Counted from the first letter of the stretch, positions 1-11,500 are shown. The stretch: 64,000 nt of DNA from Salticus scenicus (GCA_963930645.1 OZ005648.1:272476403-272540402), one strand, 5' to 3'. The notes: generated by a model not told the origin, from the letters alone. Numbers and translations are program-made.

Positions 1-62
1 ACCCGGCACCTCACGTTTACCAGCTTTGAGTGTCGAACTGCTTGGCTGCTGGTGGGACCTAC
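1..62 (-). repeat. SINE-1 head fragment inside hAT-1
   Basis: Read on the minus strand, the segment shows a tRNA-like promoter: CAAAGCTGGTAAACGTGAGG followed by the start of a box B. It matches the head of the SINE at 11981-12210 and of the one at 44955. The window edge cuts it. Confidence 0.6.
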
Positions 63-897
63 AGCTTAGACTAATAAATTTTTTTAAAATCTGTACGAGT
101 AAATATTAAATTTATAACAATTTATACACATCCAGAAAGCATTCATATTTCTCTTGTCTCGCAATAATTATAAGAATTTCAGATGCAATTCAAGCTCGTT
201 TAACATTCAGAATTATTCTTTTTTCTTAAAAACTTGCAATATCAACAGTCATTAAAAAAAGAACAAGATATATTTCTCTATAAAATATTTAAATACAAAA
301 TATTAGGTCTTGCATTTTTATTTTACTGGTTAAATACATAATACTAAAAAAATTGAAATATATAATGTGGTATTGCAAATAAAATGATTTATCAATCAAA
401 ATGATCTATCAATGATTTATAAATCATGAATTTTTAGAAGCCTAAAATTTTGTTTTTATATTAATCAAAATGTTATAATAATGTTTCTCCAAAAACATTA
501 ATGTGTTTATCTTTTAAAACATACTCATAAACAATATCTTATTAAAAACAACTATATTTTTAAAGTATCACATAACTAAGTTTAACATACACTATATTAA
601 GCATAGTTATAAATAAATTTCGTAATATATAAAAGTATCACAGCATATTTTGAATGATCATAGAAATAATTCATAATAAAATTTTAAAAGCGTAAAGTTT
701 CGTTTTTTATATTAAGCAAAATGTTGTAACAATGTGTTTTTCAAAGAACATCGATCTATTTACTTTTCAAAAAATCTTTATAAACTATACTTTGTTAAAT
801 TAAGTTTTTATATGACAATTAAATTATAAATATAGGTTTTTGACATGACGGCTTTAACTGTCAAAAACTGTCACACATCAAAAATCTGCCAACCCTG
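1..897 (-). mobile_element. hAT-1 family element, partial copy (inner part cut by window edge)
   Basis: This stretch is a reverse-complement relative of 44067-44955. It ends at 889-897 with CCAACCCTG, the complement of the CAGGGTTGG terminus of the other copy, and shares its terminal GGTTTTTGACATGAC block. A SINE head (box B, bases 1-60) sits at the same internal junction in both copies, so the SINE was already in the element before it spread. No coding capacity is visible. The superfamily call rests on the CAGGG-type terminus and on the target duplication at the other copy. Confidence 0.6.
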
Positions 898-906
898 TAT
901 AATATA

Positions 907-1042
907 CAGTTGAACCTTGTTAATCTGAATTACTTTTAACATGAACCGCTTCCACAATCCTCGTCAAAATGAAGATTAGTTACTGATAGCATGAAATTTT
1001 TTTTTTATCCCCCTTGAGATTCATGTTAACGATATTTGAATG
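907..1042. mobile_element. pogo/Tc1-like MITE
   Basis: Inverted termini CAGTTGAACCTTGTTAA (left) and a diverged complement ending TTTGAATG (right) lie between TA dinucleotides at 905-906 and 1043-1044. The body (CTGAATTACTTTTAACATGAACCGC, read in parts) matches 11935-12363, which has the same ends but carries a SINE in the middle. This copy is therefore an empty-site relative of that insertion. It is non-coding, and TA flanks fit the Tc1/mariner/pogo group. Confidence 0.6.
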
Positions 1043-1254
1043 TATTCTAAAATGACCCTTAGCAAACTATGTTGTGATAGCAGTTGTGCTATAACTATGT
1101 TAATAATTGGAGAACAAATAGATTGTGTTTGCATGTTAATTTATGAAGCATATAATCAATGTGAATGATTTCTTTGCTGAAAGTTGTTTTCGTAAAAGTG
1201 CACCAAATTTGCTTTAGATTAACTTTTGAAAACTTAGTTATATATATATATTTT

Positions 1255-2225
1255 AGAAAGAGAGAGAGGGATAAAATGAATTAATTTTAATTGTGCTATT
1301 TTAAATTAAAAAAACTTTATTTCTCCAAATTTGCCACTTACCATTTAAGGTTATTCTCTTGGTATTTTCATTTACGGGATATATGAGGTGTGCTTCTGCT
1401 TCATCATCTTCTTACACTGTCTGCTCACATTTTTATTTAAGCAGACTGATTTTTTCAATACCAAATGTTGATTCATCATCCAATCCAGCTCCACCATATA
1501 ATGCAATACTTGATTTGCTAGCAAGATTACATCAATAGACAGAAAAATAAATTTTATGCCTGAAGATGTAATCCAACTGGCATGAAATATAAAAATTCAT
1601 ATGTGCAGGAATTTTCATGTAAAGTTCATATTCTTTATAATTTAAACTATAAAACATAAATGCATTAAGATTAAAGAGTTCAAACTGTAAATGTAAGAGA
1701 GACTCTTATAATACACCTCTAGAAATCTTTTGGAGTTATGTATATAAAATTGATAAATTGTTTATACAAGCCTTCATACTGAGTTTTATTAAACTGATGA
1801 AATAAATACATAAATATACATTTAAAATGGATTATGTTAGAGAGAGAGAATGAATTTTTATTGTGTATTTTTAAAATAAAGAATGTTACTTTTCTAACTT
1901 TGCAACTTACTATTTATGGTCATTCTCTTGGTATCTTGATTTACAGGATGTATATGAAATACTTTTACTTCAACTACTATCTCTGGCTTCTTACACTGCC
2001 TGCCTAGATTTTTATTTAAGCTGATTGACTTTCTGGGGTACAGAATATTGATTCATCATCCAATCCAGCTCCATCATATAATGCAATACTTGATTTGCTA
2101 GCAAGATTGCATCAACAGACAGAAAATAAAATTTATATCTGAAGATGCAATCCAACTGGCATGAAATACAAAAATTGACACATGCAGGGATTTTCATGAA
2201 AAGTTCATAATCATCAAGTTTAAAC
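1255..2225. repeat. Tandem duplication, two ~385-bp copies with period ~577
   Basis: Copies at about 1255-1640 and 1832-2225 each begin with a GAGAGAGAG run and continue in parallel through TTGATTCATCATCCAATCCAGCTCC and GCAATACTTGATTTGCTAGC (read in parts). Divergence is roughly 10-15 percent. In both copies one + frame reads DSSSNPAP(P/S)YNAILDLLARLHQ. The first copy then hits a stop, whereas the second reads on for several codons. No splice signals or known family could be assigned; it may be a duplicated exon relic or simple intron duplication. Confidence 0.5.
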
Positions 2226-2638
2226 TAGAAAGATAAAAATATATAAAGATAAAATATATTTTAGAGTCCAAATTTTGAATGTGAAATAATACAAATCATA
2301 AAAGTTCACAAGCAGAAAATATTTCACATTTTTCTGAATATGTAAAATCTCAAAGTGAACATACGCATTTTTTTTTTTTTTCTAATTGTATTTTTACAGA
2401 TTATGAATGTAAAATAACGATAAAGACACATTACATGTAACACTCACATTTATTTTTAGTACTTAAAAAGGAAAAAAAAAAAAATAAATAAAAGGAATTT
2501 TTTAGCTTCTGACAGTTTTTTTTTTCTTTATGAAATGAAGAATCTCTATATTTCTTTTTTGGTTGTTTTAGCCTGAAGTCTATGAAAACATGTCATGAAA
2601 ATATAAGTTATTTGGCTATTTCAAATGAATATAGAGAT

Positions 2639-2818
2639 CAGTGGCAGATCAACTTGACTTTTTGGGGGGGGGGGGGCTAAGATTTTTCAAAGTGTTATTC
2701 TAGACCAATAAAAAATTTACAATTGCAAAATTCAATTATGAATGACAGTGTTTTTTTTTTTTTTTTTTGGGGGGGGGGGGCTTCAGCCCCCTAGCCCCCC
2801 CCTCTAAATCCGCCACCG
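2639..2818. mobile_element. hAT-like MITE with perfect 8-bp target duplication
   Basis: The element starts CAGTGGCAGATC and ends AAATCCGCCACCG, which are inverted complements at the tips. It is flanked by ATAGAGAT at 2631-2638 and again at 2819-2826. Inside are a G run at 2663-2676 and a T/G run near 2752-2780. An 8-bp duplication with CAG...CTG-type ends is the hAT signature. It is non-coding. Confidence 0.75.
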
Positions 2819-2894
2819 ATAGAGATATCCATATTATATGTTATTTTATTTTTGCTATGAAAAGCAAAAGTGTTTCTAAGAAGTCCTAGCTTGT

Positions 2895-2995
2895 TTTTAC
2901 CCCCAAACATGGAAAACTCCACACGACTAGGCCAATGAGCATGACCTATTTAAGATTGAACCAGGCACTTTCTATCCATCAAGCGCACTGTTTCA
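2895..2995 (-). repeat. SINE-1, diverged and truncated
   Basis: On the minus strand this segment shows a decayed box B (AGTGCCTGGTTCAATC) followed by the SINE-1 body CTCATTGGCCTAGTCGTGTG and GGAGTTTTCCATGTTT. It is shorter and more diverged than the copies at 10120 and 11981. Confidence 0.5.
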
Positions 2996-2999
2996 AATA

Positions 3000-4440
3000 T
3001 GAACATATATAATTTTTGTGCAAATATTGATTGTATATTCTAAAAAGACCCTCAACAAACTATGATAGGAGTTGTGTTGACTGTGTTAAAAAGTGAAGCA
3101 CAATAGGATTATGTTTGCCTCTAAAGCAGAATACTTTTAAATGTTCTGCAACAAGTTTTCAGATAATCAACATGTTCCACAGGACACACATGCATTTTAC
3201 AAATTTACTTTGACAATATATTATTGACACACTCATAAAAATACAAATCTTAGAATTTGATGTGCTATAATATATGTGTATAATAAGAAAACAATAATAG
3301 TAAAATAGCATTCAAAGATATTTTTGTTGAAAAAAAAGAATATATAAACCAAGGCTGAATAGAAAATTCTCCATGCAATCAACTAACAACTTTAGAAATA
3401 TTTTTGAGAAATTGTTTCAGTGATTGATTTTTAATAAATGTCCACTCTTAAGGCTATAATACAAATTTTTTTTCCTACCTAATTTCTAAATATCTGCAAT
3501 TGTTATGCAGTAAAGCTGTTTGTTCTGCAACATACGTTCTAAACTGTGACATATTCTGCTTTGAGGATGTTTGCATGTAAAATTTAACACATATTATTTA
3601 GCAAATAGGAACTAATTGGTAACGGACAAGAACAAATTTAAATAAAACTGCACAGAGAATTCAAATAATACTATGTAGAAGCATGAGAAACAAATAAACA
3701 CATTTTAAGTGAAATGAACAAAATCTTGTATATAAAAAAAAATATCCTGCATGCAAATCAGAAATAAGAGTATACATAACCGAACCGGCCGGTTTATTTC
3801 AAACCTAGCATCTAACAAATTATCGAACATACAAATATTTATTTACTTAGAAAATGAACACATTATTAATTTATTTAAATGCAAATAACGAGAAACAGAC
3901 AGCGGAATTATTCCAAACCATCATGAATAAAACATATCATGCTTTTATGCGTCCGGCCGGCTGGATTCAACAATTAAATTACTTAGTACACATTACTAAT
4001 TAAAATAAGATATAAGATTCTTATCTAATTATTATGAATAAAATTAATATGTAACAAAAAATATTTTTTAAATATAAACTACTAGAAGGAAAAAAAGCTA
4101 CCCAGCCGGTATATTTCAAACAAAAGACAAGACAGCCACCCGGTTTATTTAAAACTATTTTAAAAACATTTACATTATCAAACATAGTAATAAGTTATAC
4201 AATAATAATAATAATAAAGAAAAAACTATTAAGGAAAAGAATCTAACTAAAATGCTCAAACAATAATTCAAAAATCAACAACCACATGCAGATTAAAAAC
4301 AAAAAACAAATATTAATTTATTTTCAAAACGAAACGCAAGAAAATTTAAGTACATTCAAAATAAACCGAATTTGTACATTACAGAAAAAGAAAATCATAT
4401 TAATTATAATAAATAATTGCTAGAAAAAAATTCAATCACT
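3000..4440. other. AT-rich non-coding stretch with scattered CCGG motifs
   Basis: No open frame or recognisable element was found. From 3780 on, a short motif resembling CCGGTTTATTTCAAAC recurs at about 3786, 4106 and 4139, with CCGGCCGGCTGGATTCAA near 3953. These GC islands in otherwise AT DNA may be a decayed tandem repeat. Confidence 0.3.
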
Positions 4441-4680
4441 TACCTTACTTAAAATCCAAACCAAATGGCATAAGCGCGGGAAACGGGATAGGGGGGGGGG
4501 GGAAGCAAAAAACAGAGCAAATTCACGCCAAGCCAACATCGCCAGAATATTATTCGCCAACAAGACGGACGTACAAAACATAAACAAACCAGCCGGCAGG
4601 TTATCCTGGAAGACTACGTTTACGGCTGGCAGCCGGCAGCGTAGACACTGCGATTTGATCCATTTACAAATCCACTGCTA
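4441..4680 (-). promoter_or_regulatory. GC-richer block, possible minus-strand 5' exon and promoter
   Basis: The block is clearly richer in GC than its surroundings. Read on the minus strand it ends in an AAGGTAAGTG donor-like site at about 4437-4446. The frame from the ATG just upstream hits a stop before the donor, so if real it would be untranslated. A tail at 4709-4740 resembles the inverted terminus of the 7474-7990 element. It could equally be decayed transposon sequence. Confidence 0.2.
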
Positions 4681-4750
4681 TGACTGGACATTGCTTATTG
4701 CTCTGGTTACGCCATCTATCGGTCCTTACAAACGCGAATATGCATACAAG

Positions 4751-4783
<33 letters not shown>

Positions 4784-4926
4784 TAAATAACTGTATAATT
4801 CTTTTAGAATTATAAATATATGCATGCAATAGATTGAAATATACAATAATACAAATTAAAATTCATCGAATATTATTTAAATTTAATAAAATAAAATTTC
4901 AAAATACTCCCTGCTAAAATTTTTTT

Positions 4927-6271
4927 ACTTTCTTCTATATGTAATATAGAGAAAGTATTGGATTCGCGAAAATTTTCGAAGTCCACTTTTTGATGGATTT
5001 ACATGTTTTGGGATATGGAGAACACGAATTAATAGTTTTTAGAAAATGTCTGTCTGTCTGTCTGTCTGTATCATTTTTTTGTGGACGCTGTATCTCACGA
5101 ACCAATGAATGAAATTTAACCAAACTTGGTATTTAGTTGCACCCTGACATAAACTGGTGCTGATTAGATTTTGGGATCACTCGCTCAATAGGTGGCGTTG
5201 TGATCGCATTTTATGCAAATTTTTAACATGGCAGCATAGGACAAAATTCCGTATAAATGGGCATAAAGAGAGTTATTTTACACTTGTGATTGTAAAATTA
5301 ATAAGAATTATTGATAATAGTAGTAGTTAGCTAGGAAAAAAATTTTGTGCATGGGGGGCATCGGTTCCCCCCATGGGGGGGGGGAAATCCCCCCCCCCGG
5401 GGAAGTAAATTTTCAAGATGGGTATCTTTCGAAAGGTCTCGTTGATAATAGTAATAGTTAACTTGGAAAAAATTTTTGTGCATGTGGGGGTATCGGTTGC
5501 CCCCCCACCGGGGGGGGAAGTTCCCACCCGGGGGGGCAAAATTTCAAGATGGGTATCTTTCGAAAGATCTCGTCAATACCTTTAAAACGAATGGTTGAAC
5601 GATAAATCTGTGATAATTTAAACCAAAGTTATCGATTTTTTTAACTTTTAACAAAAAAAAAAACAGAAAAATATCGCAATTTTTTTTTTTTTTTTTTTTT
5701 TCGAAATTTAACCAAACTTGGTATTTAGTTGGTCCCCGACATAAACTGGTGCTGATTATGTTTGGGGATCAATAGCTCAACAGGTGGCGCTGTGATAGCA
5801 TTTTATCTAAATTTTTAACATGGCAGCATAGGACAAAAATTCGTATAAATGTGCATAATTAGAGTTGTTTTAAACTTGTGATTGTAAAATTAATATGAAT
5901 TATTGATAATAGTAGTATGTAACTAGGAAAAAAAATTTCTGCATGGGGGGGGGCATCGCTTCCCCCCCCCTAGGGGAAAAATACCCCCCCAGGGGGGGTA
6001 AATTTTCACATTGGGTATCTTTCGAAAGATCAGGTTGATAATAGTAGTAGTTAACTAGGAAAAAATTTTTGTGCATGTGGGGGCATCGGTTGCCCCCCCA
6101 CCGGGGGGGGGAAGTTCCCACCCGGGGGGGGCAAAATTTCAAGATGGGTATCTTTCGAAAGATCTCGTCAATACCTTTAAAACGAATGGTTGAACGATAA
6201 ATCTGTGATAATTTAAACCAAAGTTATCGATTTTTTTTACTTTTAACAAAAAAAAACTTAGAAAAATATCG

Positions 6272-6314
<43 letters not shown>

Positions 6315-6730
6315 GAAATTTAACCAAACTTGGTATTTAGTTGGTCCCCGACATAAACTGGTGCTGATTATGTTTGGGGATCAATAGCTCAACAGGTGGC
6401 GCTGTGATAGCATTTTATCTAAATTTTTAACATGGCAGCATAGGACAAAAATTCGTATAAATGTGCATAATTAGAGTTGTTTTAAACTTGTGATTGTAAA
6501 ATTAATATGAATTATTGATAATAGTAGTATGTAACTAGGAAAAAAAATTTCTGCATGGGGGGGCATCGCTTCCCCCCTGGGGGGGGGGAAGTACCCCCCC
6601 CCGGGGGGATAAATTTTCAAGATGGGTATCTTTCGAAAGGTCTCGTCAATACCTTTAAAACGAATGGTTGAACTATAAATCTGTGATAATTTAAAACAAA
6701 GTTATCGATTTTTTTCACTTTTAACAAAAC

Positions 6731-6762
<32 letters not shown>

Positions 6763-6844
6763 AGAAAAAAAAAATCGTACTTTTTTTTTTTTTTTTTAAT
6801 ATTGTTACTGATTGAATATGTATAGGTAAATATAGAAGAAAGTC
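4927..6844 (+). mobile_element. G-run repeat family, longest copy, with internal tandem units
   Basis: The left end is a small palindrome (ACTTTCTTCTATAT...AGAGAAAGTATTG) followed by ATTCGCGAAAATTTTCGAAG and a (CTGT)n run at about 5049-5069. Three tandem units of about 600 bp follow (from about 5105, 5705 and 6315). Each contains AACCAAACTTGGTATTTAG, AGGTGGCG, ATGGCAGCATAGGACAAAA and one or two blocks of facing G and C runs, then long A/T runs. The right end near 6830-6844 again reads ATAGAAGAAAGT. A CTGT microsatellite, terminal hairpin and lack of a target duplication recall non-autonomous Helentron-type elements. That class call is inference. Confidence 0.5.
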
Positions 6845-7473
6845 TTGTGGCGGCCACAACATACTAGTTTAATTTTGAGTTCAACAAAATATTTTAAATT
6901 TGTTTGTGAACTACTTTGGGAATTTATCGATCAGTTAATTTTTATGAAACATTTTTATGTTTGAATACTAAATATTTGCATTAAATTTCAACATTAAAAC
7001 ATAAAAATAATTAACAATATTTAAAAATCAACATTTAATTTGTATTTAAATAATAATAACATTAATAAAAAATCATAAATATATTAAACATTTAAAATAT
7101 TATTGATTGAAATCAGAATTAATTGAATTTAACAAACCAATTTAATGAAGATTTGAACCAAATGAATGATATATTTTAAATGAATGAATATTTTAAAAAA
7201 CTGTTATAAAAATCTTTTTTTTTTTTTTTTTTGTAATCATTGATTTAAATTTAAATTTTTAGCAATGTGTAATAGTTTTATATTTCTTACCTTAGATCAT
7301 AATAAAACTTGAACCTACTTCTTATTTACATCGAATATTTGAATGCTAAATATTTGTTTTAAATTTCAGCATTCCAACTTAAAAATATTTAACAAAACTT
7401 AGCTTGATAATAAATCCACAAAATAAAACTTAAAATTGTTTACAGTATATCATTAAAATACAATATTGCATAA
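6845..7473. other. AT-rich non-coding stretch
   Basis: No gene, terminal repeat or SINE promoter was recognised; the segment holds only A/T-rich sequence and a T run near 7207-7232. Confidence 0.4.
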
Positions 7474-7990
7474 TCCGCGATTGTAATGAAATGCTCGCCC
7501 TCTGGTGGGCTAAGGTGAAATTACAATAAACATGCTTTAATTCGGCTTCGATTAAGCCGTCATTGCATGCCGATGTTTAGTTTCACATATATTTATTGAA
7601 TAAAAATGAATAAATCCGGTAAAAAAGATAACACATACTGTTGTGTGCTCCAGTGTAACTCTAAAGAACCAAGAAATCCAGAATTAAGTTTACATTTATT
7701 TCCAAATGACAAATTTAAAATTTCAGTTGCTTCGGCTAATGGAAGTAAAGAATTAATCAGATGATTTGAAGCTAATATTTGTCTAACTTCAGTTAAAAAT
7801 CTACTTCCGAACGAACTCTGAAATATTTTTTTCCAAAAGCAATCAATTTTCCATGATGTAATGGCGGAGAAATTATAGTACGAATATTAAGTAGAATAAC
7901 AAAAAGAACAATAGTAAATACACGTGGCTGTAATATTTACTAACAACGAAAACTGAAAAAGCGCCGTCTATCGATCATTACAAACGCGGA
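7474..7990 (+). mobile_element. Transposon remnant encoding a THAP-domain fragment
   Basis: The ends are TCCGCGATTGTAATGAAATG at the left and ATCGATCATTACAAACGCGGA at the right (inverse of TCCGCGTTTGTAATGATCG), so the tips form inverted repeats. The left 45 bases reappear, inverted, as the right end of 14340-14525. Between the ends is a THAP zinc-finger frame. THAP domains are typical of P-like and some other DNA transposases, so this is probably a defective member of such a family. I found no convincing target duplication. Confidence 0.55.
7606..7764 (+). pseudogene. THAP zinc-finger fragment
   Basis: The frame from ATG at 7606 gives 52 residues before a TGA. It contains CC-x3-C at residues 12-17, then a PELSLHLFPND segment, matching the N-terminal half of a THAP (C2CH) DNA-binding domain: first zinc cysteines and the conserved LHxFP stretch. 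The second half, with the C-x2-H pair and AVPTIF-like box, is missing. Downstream frames contain more stops. It lies inside the inverted-repeat element 7474-7990, so it was probably the DNA-binding head of that element's transposase. It is too short to be functional. Confidence 0.55.
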
Positions 7991-8269
7991 TTGATTGAAA
8001 TAATTAAAAAAAAAATTCTGCTGGAAAATTTTCTAAAATTAAAATTTTATTGTTATTATTTTTTTATTTAAATAACTTTCAAAAGAGAATTATATAATTA
8101 ATATTATTTCAGTGCATATGTACCCAACAGTGCAGGATACAAAAAAAAAAATTATGCATCTATCTTTTTTTCTTATTATTCATAGTTAAATTACATTTTT
8201 AATTAATGAACTAAATTTTTCTTTAATTAATTTAACTTTATAATAATCTATAGCTAATTTCAAACTAAG

Positions 8270-8500
8270 CCTACAGATGGCAGCACTGGTTTTGATTGAT
8301 ACAATAAAAATATCGGAGTTGTCCGGTCTCTGCTTTCGACCGGTCGTGGATCAAATGACTCAGGGATCGGTCAAAGTCATGGACCGCCGACGCTGTGTTA
8401 TCAGAATGGCCCCATTTTGGTCGCTTTTAGAAGATGGCGCTCGCATCGACTGCCTTTCCACCTCAGACTTGAAAGAGCGCTTTAACGCGAGAATTAAATG
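8270..8500 (+). other. GC-richer island with a 74-residue open frame of unknown nature
   Basis: An ATG at 8277 opens a 74-residue frame ending at 8501 (starts MAALVLIDTIK, rich in Arg and Ser later). I recognise no domain. Base composition here is far more even than in the flanks. It lies just upstream of the tandem array that ends in a Helitron-type terminus, so it may be part of that element instead of a host gene. Confidence 0.2.
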
Positions 8501-8509
8501 AAATAATGT

Positions 8510-8800
8510 TAAATATCTCGAACAAAAAAACATATATCCGTAAAACTTTTGCTTTAAAATATAGCTAATACAAATGTCTAAAAATCGATTTCTGGAATTT
8601 TTGAAATTCGGTCCCCAGGGGGGGGGGGGAGGAGGGGGCGAAACGTGATTTCACATGCGTTAAACGTGATTTCACATAATCCTATATATCTCAAAAAAAA
8701 AAAAAATAGATATACGTGAAATTTTTGCTCTAAAATATAGCTAATGGAACTATCTAAAAACCAATTTCTGGAATTTTAGAAATTCAGCCCCCAGGTGGGG
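8510..8800 (+). repeat. Direct repeat, two ~190-bp units
   Basis: Units beginning ATATCTCGAACAAAAAAAC (about 8513) and ATATATCTCAAAAAAA (about 8684) both continue GTAAAACTTTTGCT / GTGAAATTTTTGCT, AAAATATAGCTAAT, ATTTCTGGAATTTT and a CCCCAGG tract followed by G runs. They lead into the array at 8825. Confidence 0.5.
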
Positions 8801-8824
8801 CAGCAAGGGAGGGGGGCTAGGGAG

Positions 8825-9680
8825 CAAAAGCAAATCGAAGTACAGTTAAGCCGTTCAAAATTGGTACAGATAGATTTTAAAGGCCTGCAAGTCGAATGGG
8901 GATATTTTCGATTGTGTGAAGTTATTAGGAGGGTCAAGAAGGGGGGAGGGAGGGTGGGGGGGGGGCAAAAAAAATTAAAAATAGAGTTAGATCGTTCAAA
9001 ATTGGTATATAGAGGTTTTCGATACTTACAAATCGATTGGGGATATTTTCGAATTTGTAAAATTATTAGGAGGGACGGGTAGAGGGTGGGGCGGTAAGGG
9101 CGGCTATGGGCAAAAACAAATAGAAATACAGTTAGGCCGTTCAAAATTGATACAGATAGGTTTTAGAGGCCTGCAAGTCGAATGGGGATATTTTCGAAAG
9201 TGTAAAGTTATTAGGAGGGGCAAGAAGGGGGGAGGGTAGGGGGGGCAAAAAAATAAAAATAGTGTCAGCTCGTTCAAAATTGGCACATAGAGGTTTTCGA
9301 TACTTACAAATCGATTGCGGATATTTTTGAATTTGTAAAATTATTTGGAGGGCGGTAAGGGGGGGCTATGGGGCAAAAACAAATAGAAATACAGTTAGGC
9401 CGTTCAAAATTGGTACAGACAGGTTTTAAAAGCCTGCAAGTCGAATGGGGATATTTTCGAAAGTGTAAAGTTATTAGGAGGGGCGAGAAGGGGAGGGGAG
9501 AGGGGGGGGGGGCAAAAAAATAAAAATAGAGTTAGATCGTTCAAAATTGGTATTTAGAGGTTTTCGATACTTACAAATCGATTGGGGATATTTTCGAATT
9601 TGTAAAATTATTAGGATAGACGGGAGGGGGGGGCGAAGGGGGAAAATAATAGAAATAAGAGTTAGAGCATTTTGGGAATT
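8825..9680 (+). repeat. Alternating two-type tandem array (~140-bp monomers, ~280-bp higher unit)
   Basis: Six monomers alternate. Type A carries CAGTTAGGCCGTTCAAAATTG and GGCCTGCAAGTCGAATGGGG (read in parts), at about 8840, 9126 and 9386. Type B carries GAGTTAGATCGTTCAAAATT and GATACTTACAAATCGATTG, at about 8985, 9255 and 9520. All share GGGGATATTTTCGAA and TTATTAGGAGGG followed by purine-rich G tracts. The strong purine/pyrimidine strand bias is responsible for open frames on both strands, which are not genes. Confidence 0.7.
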
Positions 9681-9839
9681 TTTTCCGAAGACAGTGAGAA
9701 CCCGGTGCGACATTTTTCCTAATCAGATTTTGTTTCTCTTTTTTTTTCACGTGATAAAAATTAATGCAATTCTGAGAATTCAGTAATTATAGTGATTCAT
9801 TTAAAAATAGGGACCAGCGAAGCGGGCGTCGCCTGCTAG
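9680..9839 (+). mobile_element. Helitron-type 3' end
   Basis: The sequence ends GCGAAGCGGGCGTCGCCTG followed by CTAG at 9836-9839 and a T. A GC-rich short hairpin just before CTRR and an A/T junction is the standard Helitron 3' terminus, and CTAG fits CTRR. The tandem array and the repeat at 8510 are probably the body of the same non-autonomous element. The 5' TC end could not be placed. Confidence 0.6.
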
Positions 9840-10119
9840 TATGTAAATATATCTATAAATATAAACAATTCGCCTCCTCCCCCACCCCGAAGAAAAAAAA
9901 AAAAGACGAAATAGTATAATGAAAACATATGATATTTAAAAAATAAATATGAAAATATGAATTTTCATAATTTAAAACAATGAATGTATTTCAAAAATCA
10001 CAATTTATGCCTGCATTTCCAATAAAAAAATAAAAAAAATACAAAGTATGTAAAAAAGAAAAATTTAAAAAATTTATTATGATATTTTTACAAAGGCCGC
10101 CCTTTTCCCTCTTCCGAGA

Positions 10120-10360
10120 CTCCAATGGTGGTCGAGCGGTTCTGCGCTCAAAGCTGAGTGACGGGAAGTGCCTGGGTTCGATTCCAGGTCGCGGTTGTCT
10201 ACTTAGTCACTCAGAGTTTTCCGTGTTTTTCTCCGAAAATTGTGTGTATACGGACTAGAATCCCTTAGTAAGACCCCCCACGGAGGGCACTCCCCTTCAG
10301 ACGTAGGACCTACAGTAGTCAATCGACCTTATTCCCAAATCCAATAAATCCATAAACCGA
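10120..10360 (+). repeat. SINE-1 (tRNA-derived)
   Basis: Box A (TGGTCGAGCGGTTCTGCGCTC) and box B (GGGTTCGATTCC) of a tRNA-type Pol III promoter stand at the head. The body continues with TTTTTCTCCGAAAATTGTG, a GGAGGGCACTCCCCTTCAG tract and the tail AATCCAATAAATCC. The layout matches 11981-12210, and it is the cleanest stand-alone copy after that one. Confidence 0.8.
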
Positions 10361-10742
10361 AATACAGCACTTTTTCATTTTTATCAATATTTTTCATTTT
10401 AAAATTTGCACATTAAAGAGATTTTTAATCTGTATTATTTGCTACTCATTTAAAGCAAATAATTTATTCAAAAAATAAAATTAACTTATATATATATATT
10501 TAAATATGCGCGATATAAAAATCAATGTAATGAAAAGCAGAGTCAATCATAATAATTTGAGCATTCCCTTTCAAAAAGCTAAAGGAGCATTTTTTTATTA
10601 ATTATTTTATTTATTTATTTTTGGAACCAAAGCCCATAATACTGTATGGGGAATTTTTTTAAATTCTGAATTTTTTCTTCTAAAGGATTCGAAAACTGCT
10701 TTTAGGTCATTCATCTGACTTTATAGCTTAAAATCAATGTTG

Positions 10743-10945
10743 GTGTTGGAGATTAAAGCCAGCTGACTGCATTAGGGTCCAAGGTCTGGGTCTGCCCACC
10801 GTGGCGGTCCTTCTAAAGGGCCTTTGTCCACAATTACGCAAGTTTCAGGAAAAAGAAAAAAACGCGCAAAACTCCGAACAGCTAGACCGATAAGCGCGAT
10901 TTGGGATCGAACCCGACACTTCACGTCCACCAGCATCAAGAAATC
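10743..10945 (-). repeat. SINE-1
   Basis: The minus strand shows TGCTGGTGGACGTGAAGTGT, a box B GGGTTCGATCCC, then the shared body with an internal A-rich expansion and GGACCGCCACGG instead of the usual GGAGGGCACTCC. It is moderately diverged. Confidence 0.7.
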
Positions 10946-11325
10946 AATTTTTGAAGAACTAGAACAGATTTAATGGTCGAGAAATTTCTGAATGTGCAAA
11001 TGGAATTATGAAAAATATACTGGATAATGTAATTCTATGAACATCCATCTTTGCAACAAACAGTATGATACCACTGTTTCTTGCATGTTAAATAATACTC
11101 TGTTCCTTAACAACATTATAGCTGCCTGGTACTCATAATTTCTAAAGTATTCTTTCAGTTTTTTAATACAAGTTCCTATAGTAATATTTTTAATTAAAAA
11201 CTATTATATTGAAATTTAGAGAACATTTTTCTCTTTCTAGAATGCATTTTTTTTTTCTACTTGTGCAACAAGAATTGGGAAAAAAAAACCCTGTTATAAC
11301 AACATAATTAAAAAGTAATGTTTGG

Positions 11326-11500
11326 GTTTAAGGCCGATTGCCTACGCTAAGTTCCTAGGCCAATAGGTGGAATGCCCTCCGTGGGGGTCTTTCTAAGGGG
11401 TTCTAGCCCTCATTTACGCGAGTTTCTGAGAAAACCACGGAAAACTCCTAACGTATTGGTCGATGAGCACGACCTATAATCGAACCTGACATTTCTGAAA
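11326..11500 (-). repeat. SINE-1, head truncated
   Basis: The minus strand shows CAGGTTCGATTATAGGTCGT (decayed box B) and the shared body through GGAGGGCATTCCACC. The box A half is missing. Confidence 0.65.

Noticed and set aside
5327..6142. Pro/Gly-rich open frames on the minus strand
   Set aside because: They read through C/G runs and repeat with each tandem unit; they are repeat by-products.
8776..9786. Open frames on both strands in the G-rich tandem array
   Set aside because: They arise from purine/pyrimidine bias and repeat periodicity and match no family.
10120..10200. tRNA-Ser/Leu-like gene
   Set aside because: The same head occurs about ten times, always with the same non-tRNA body, so it is a SINE.
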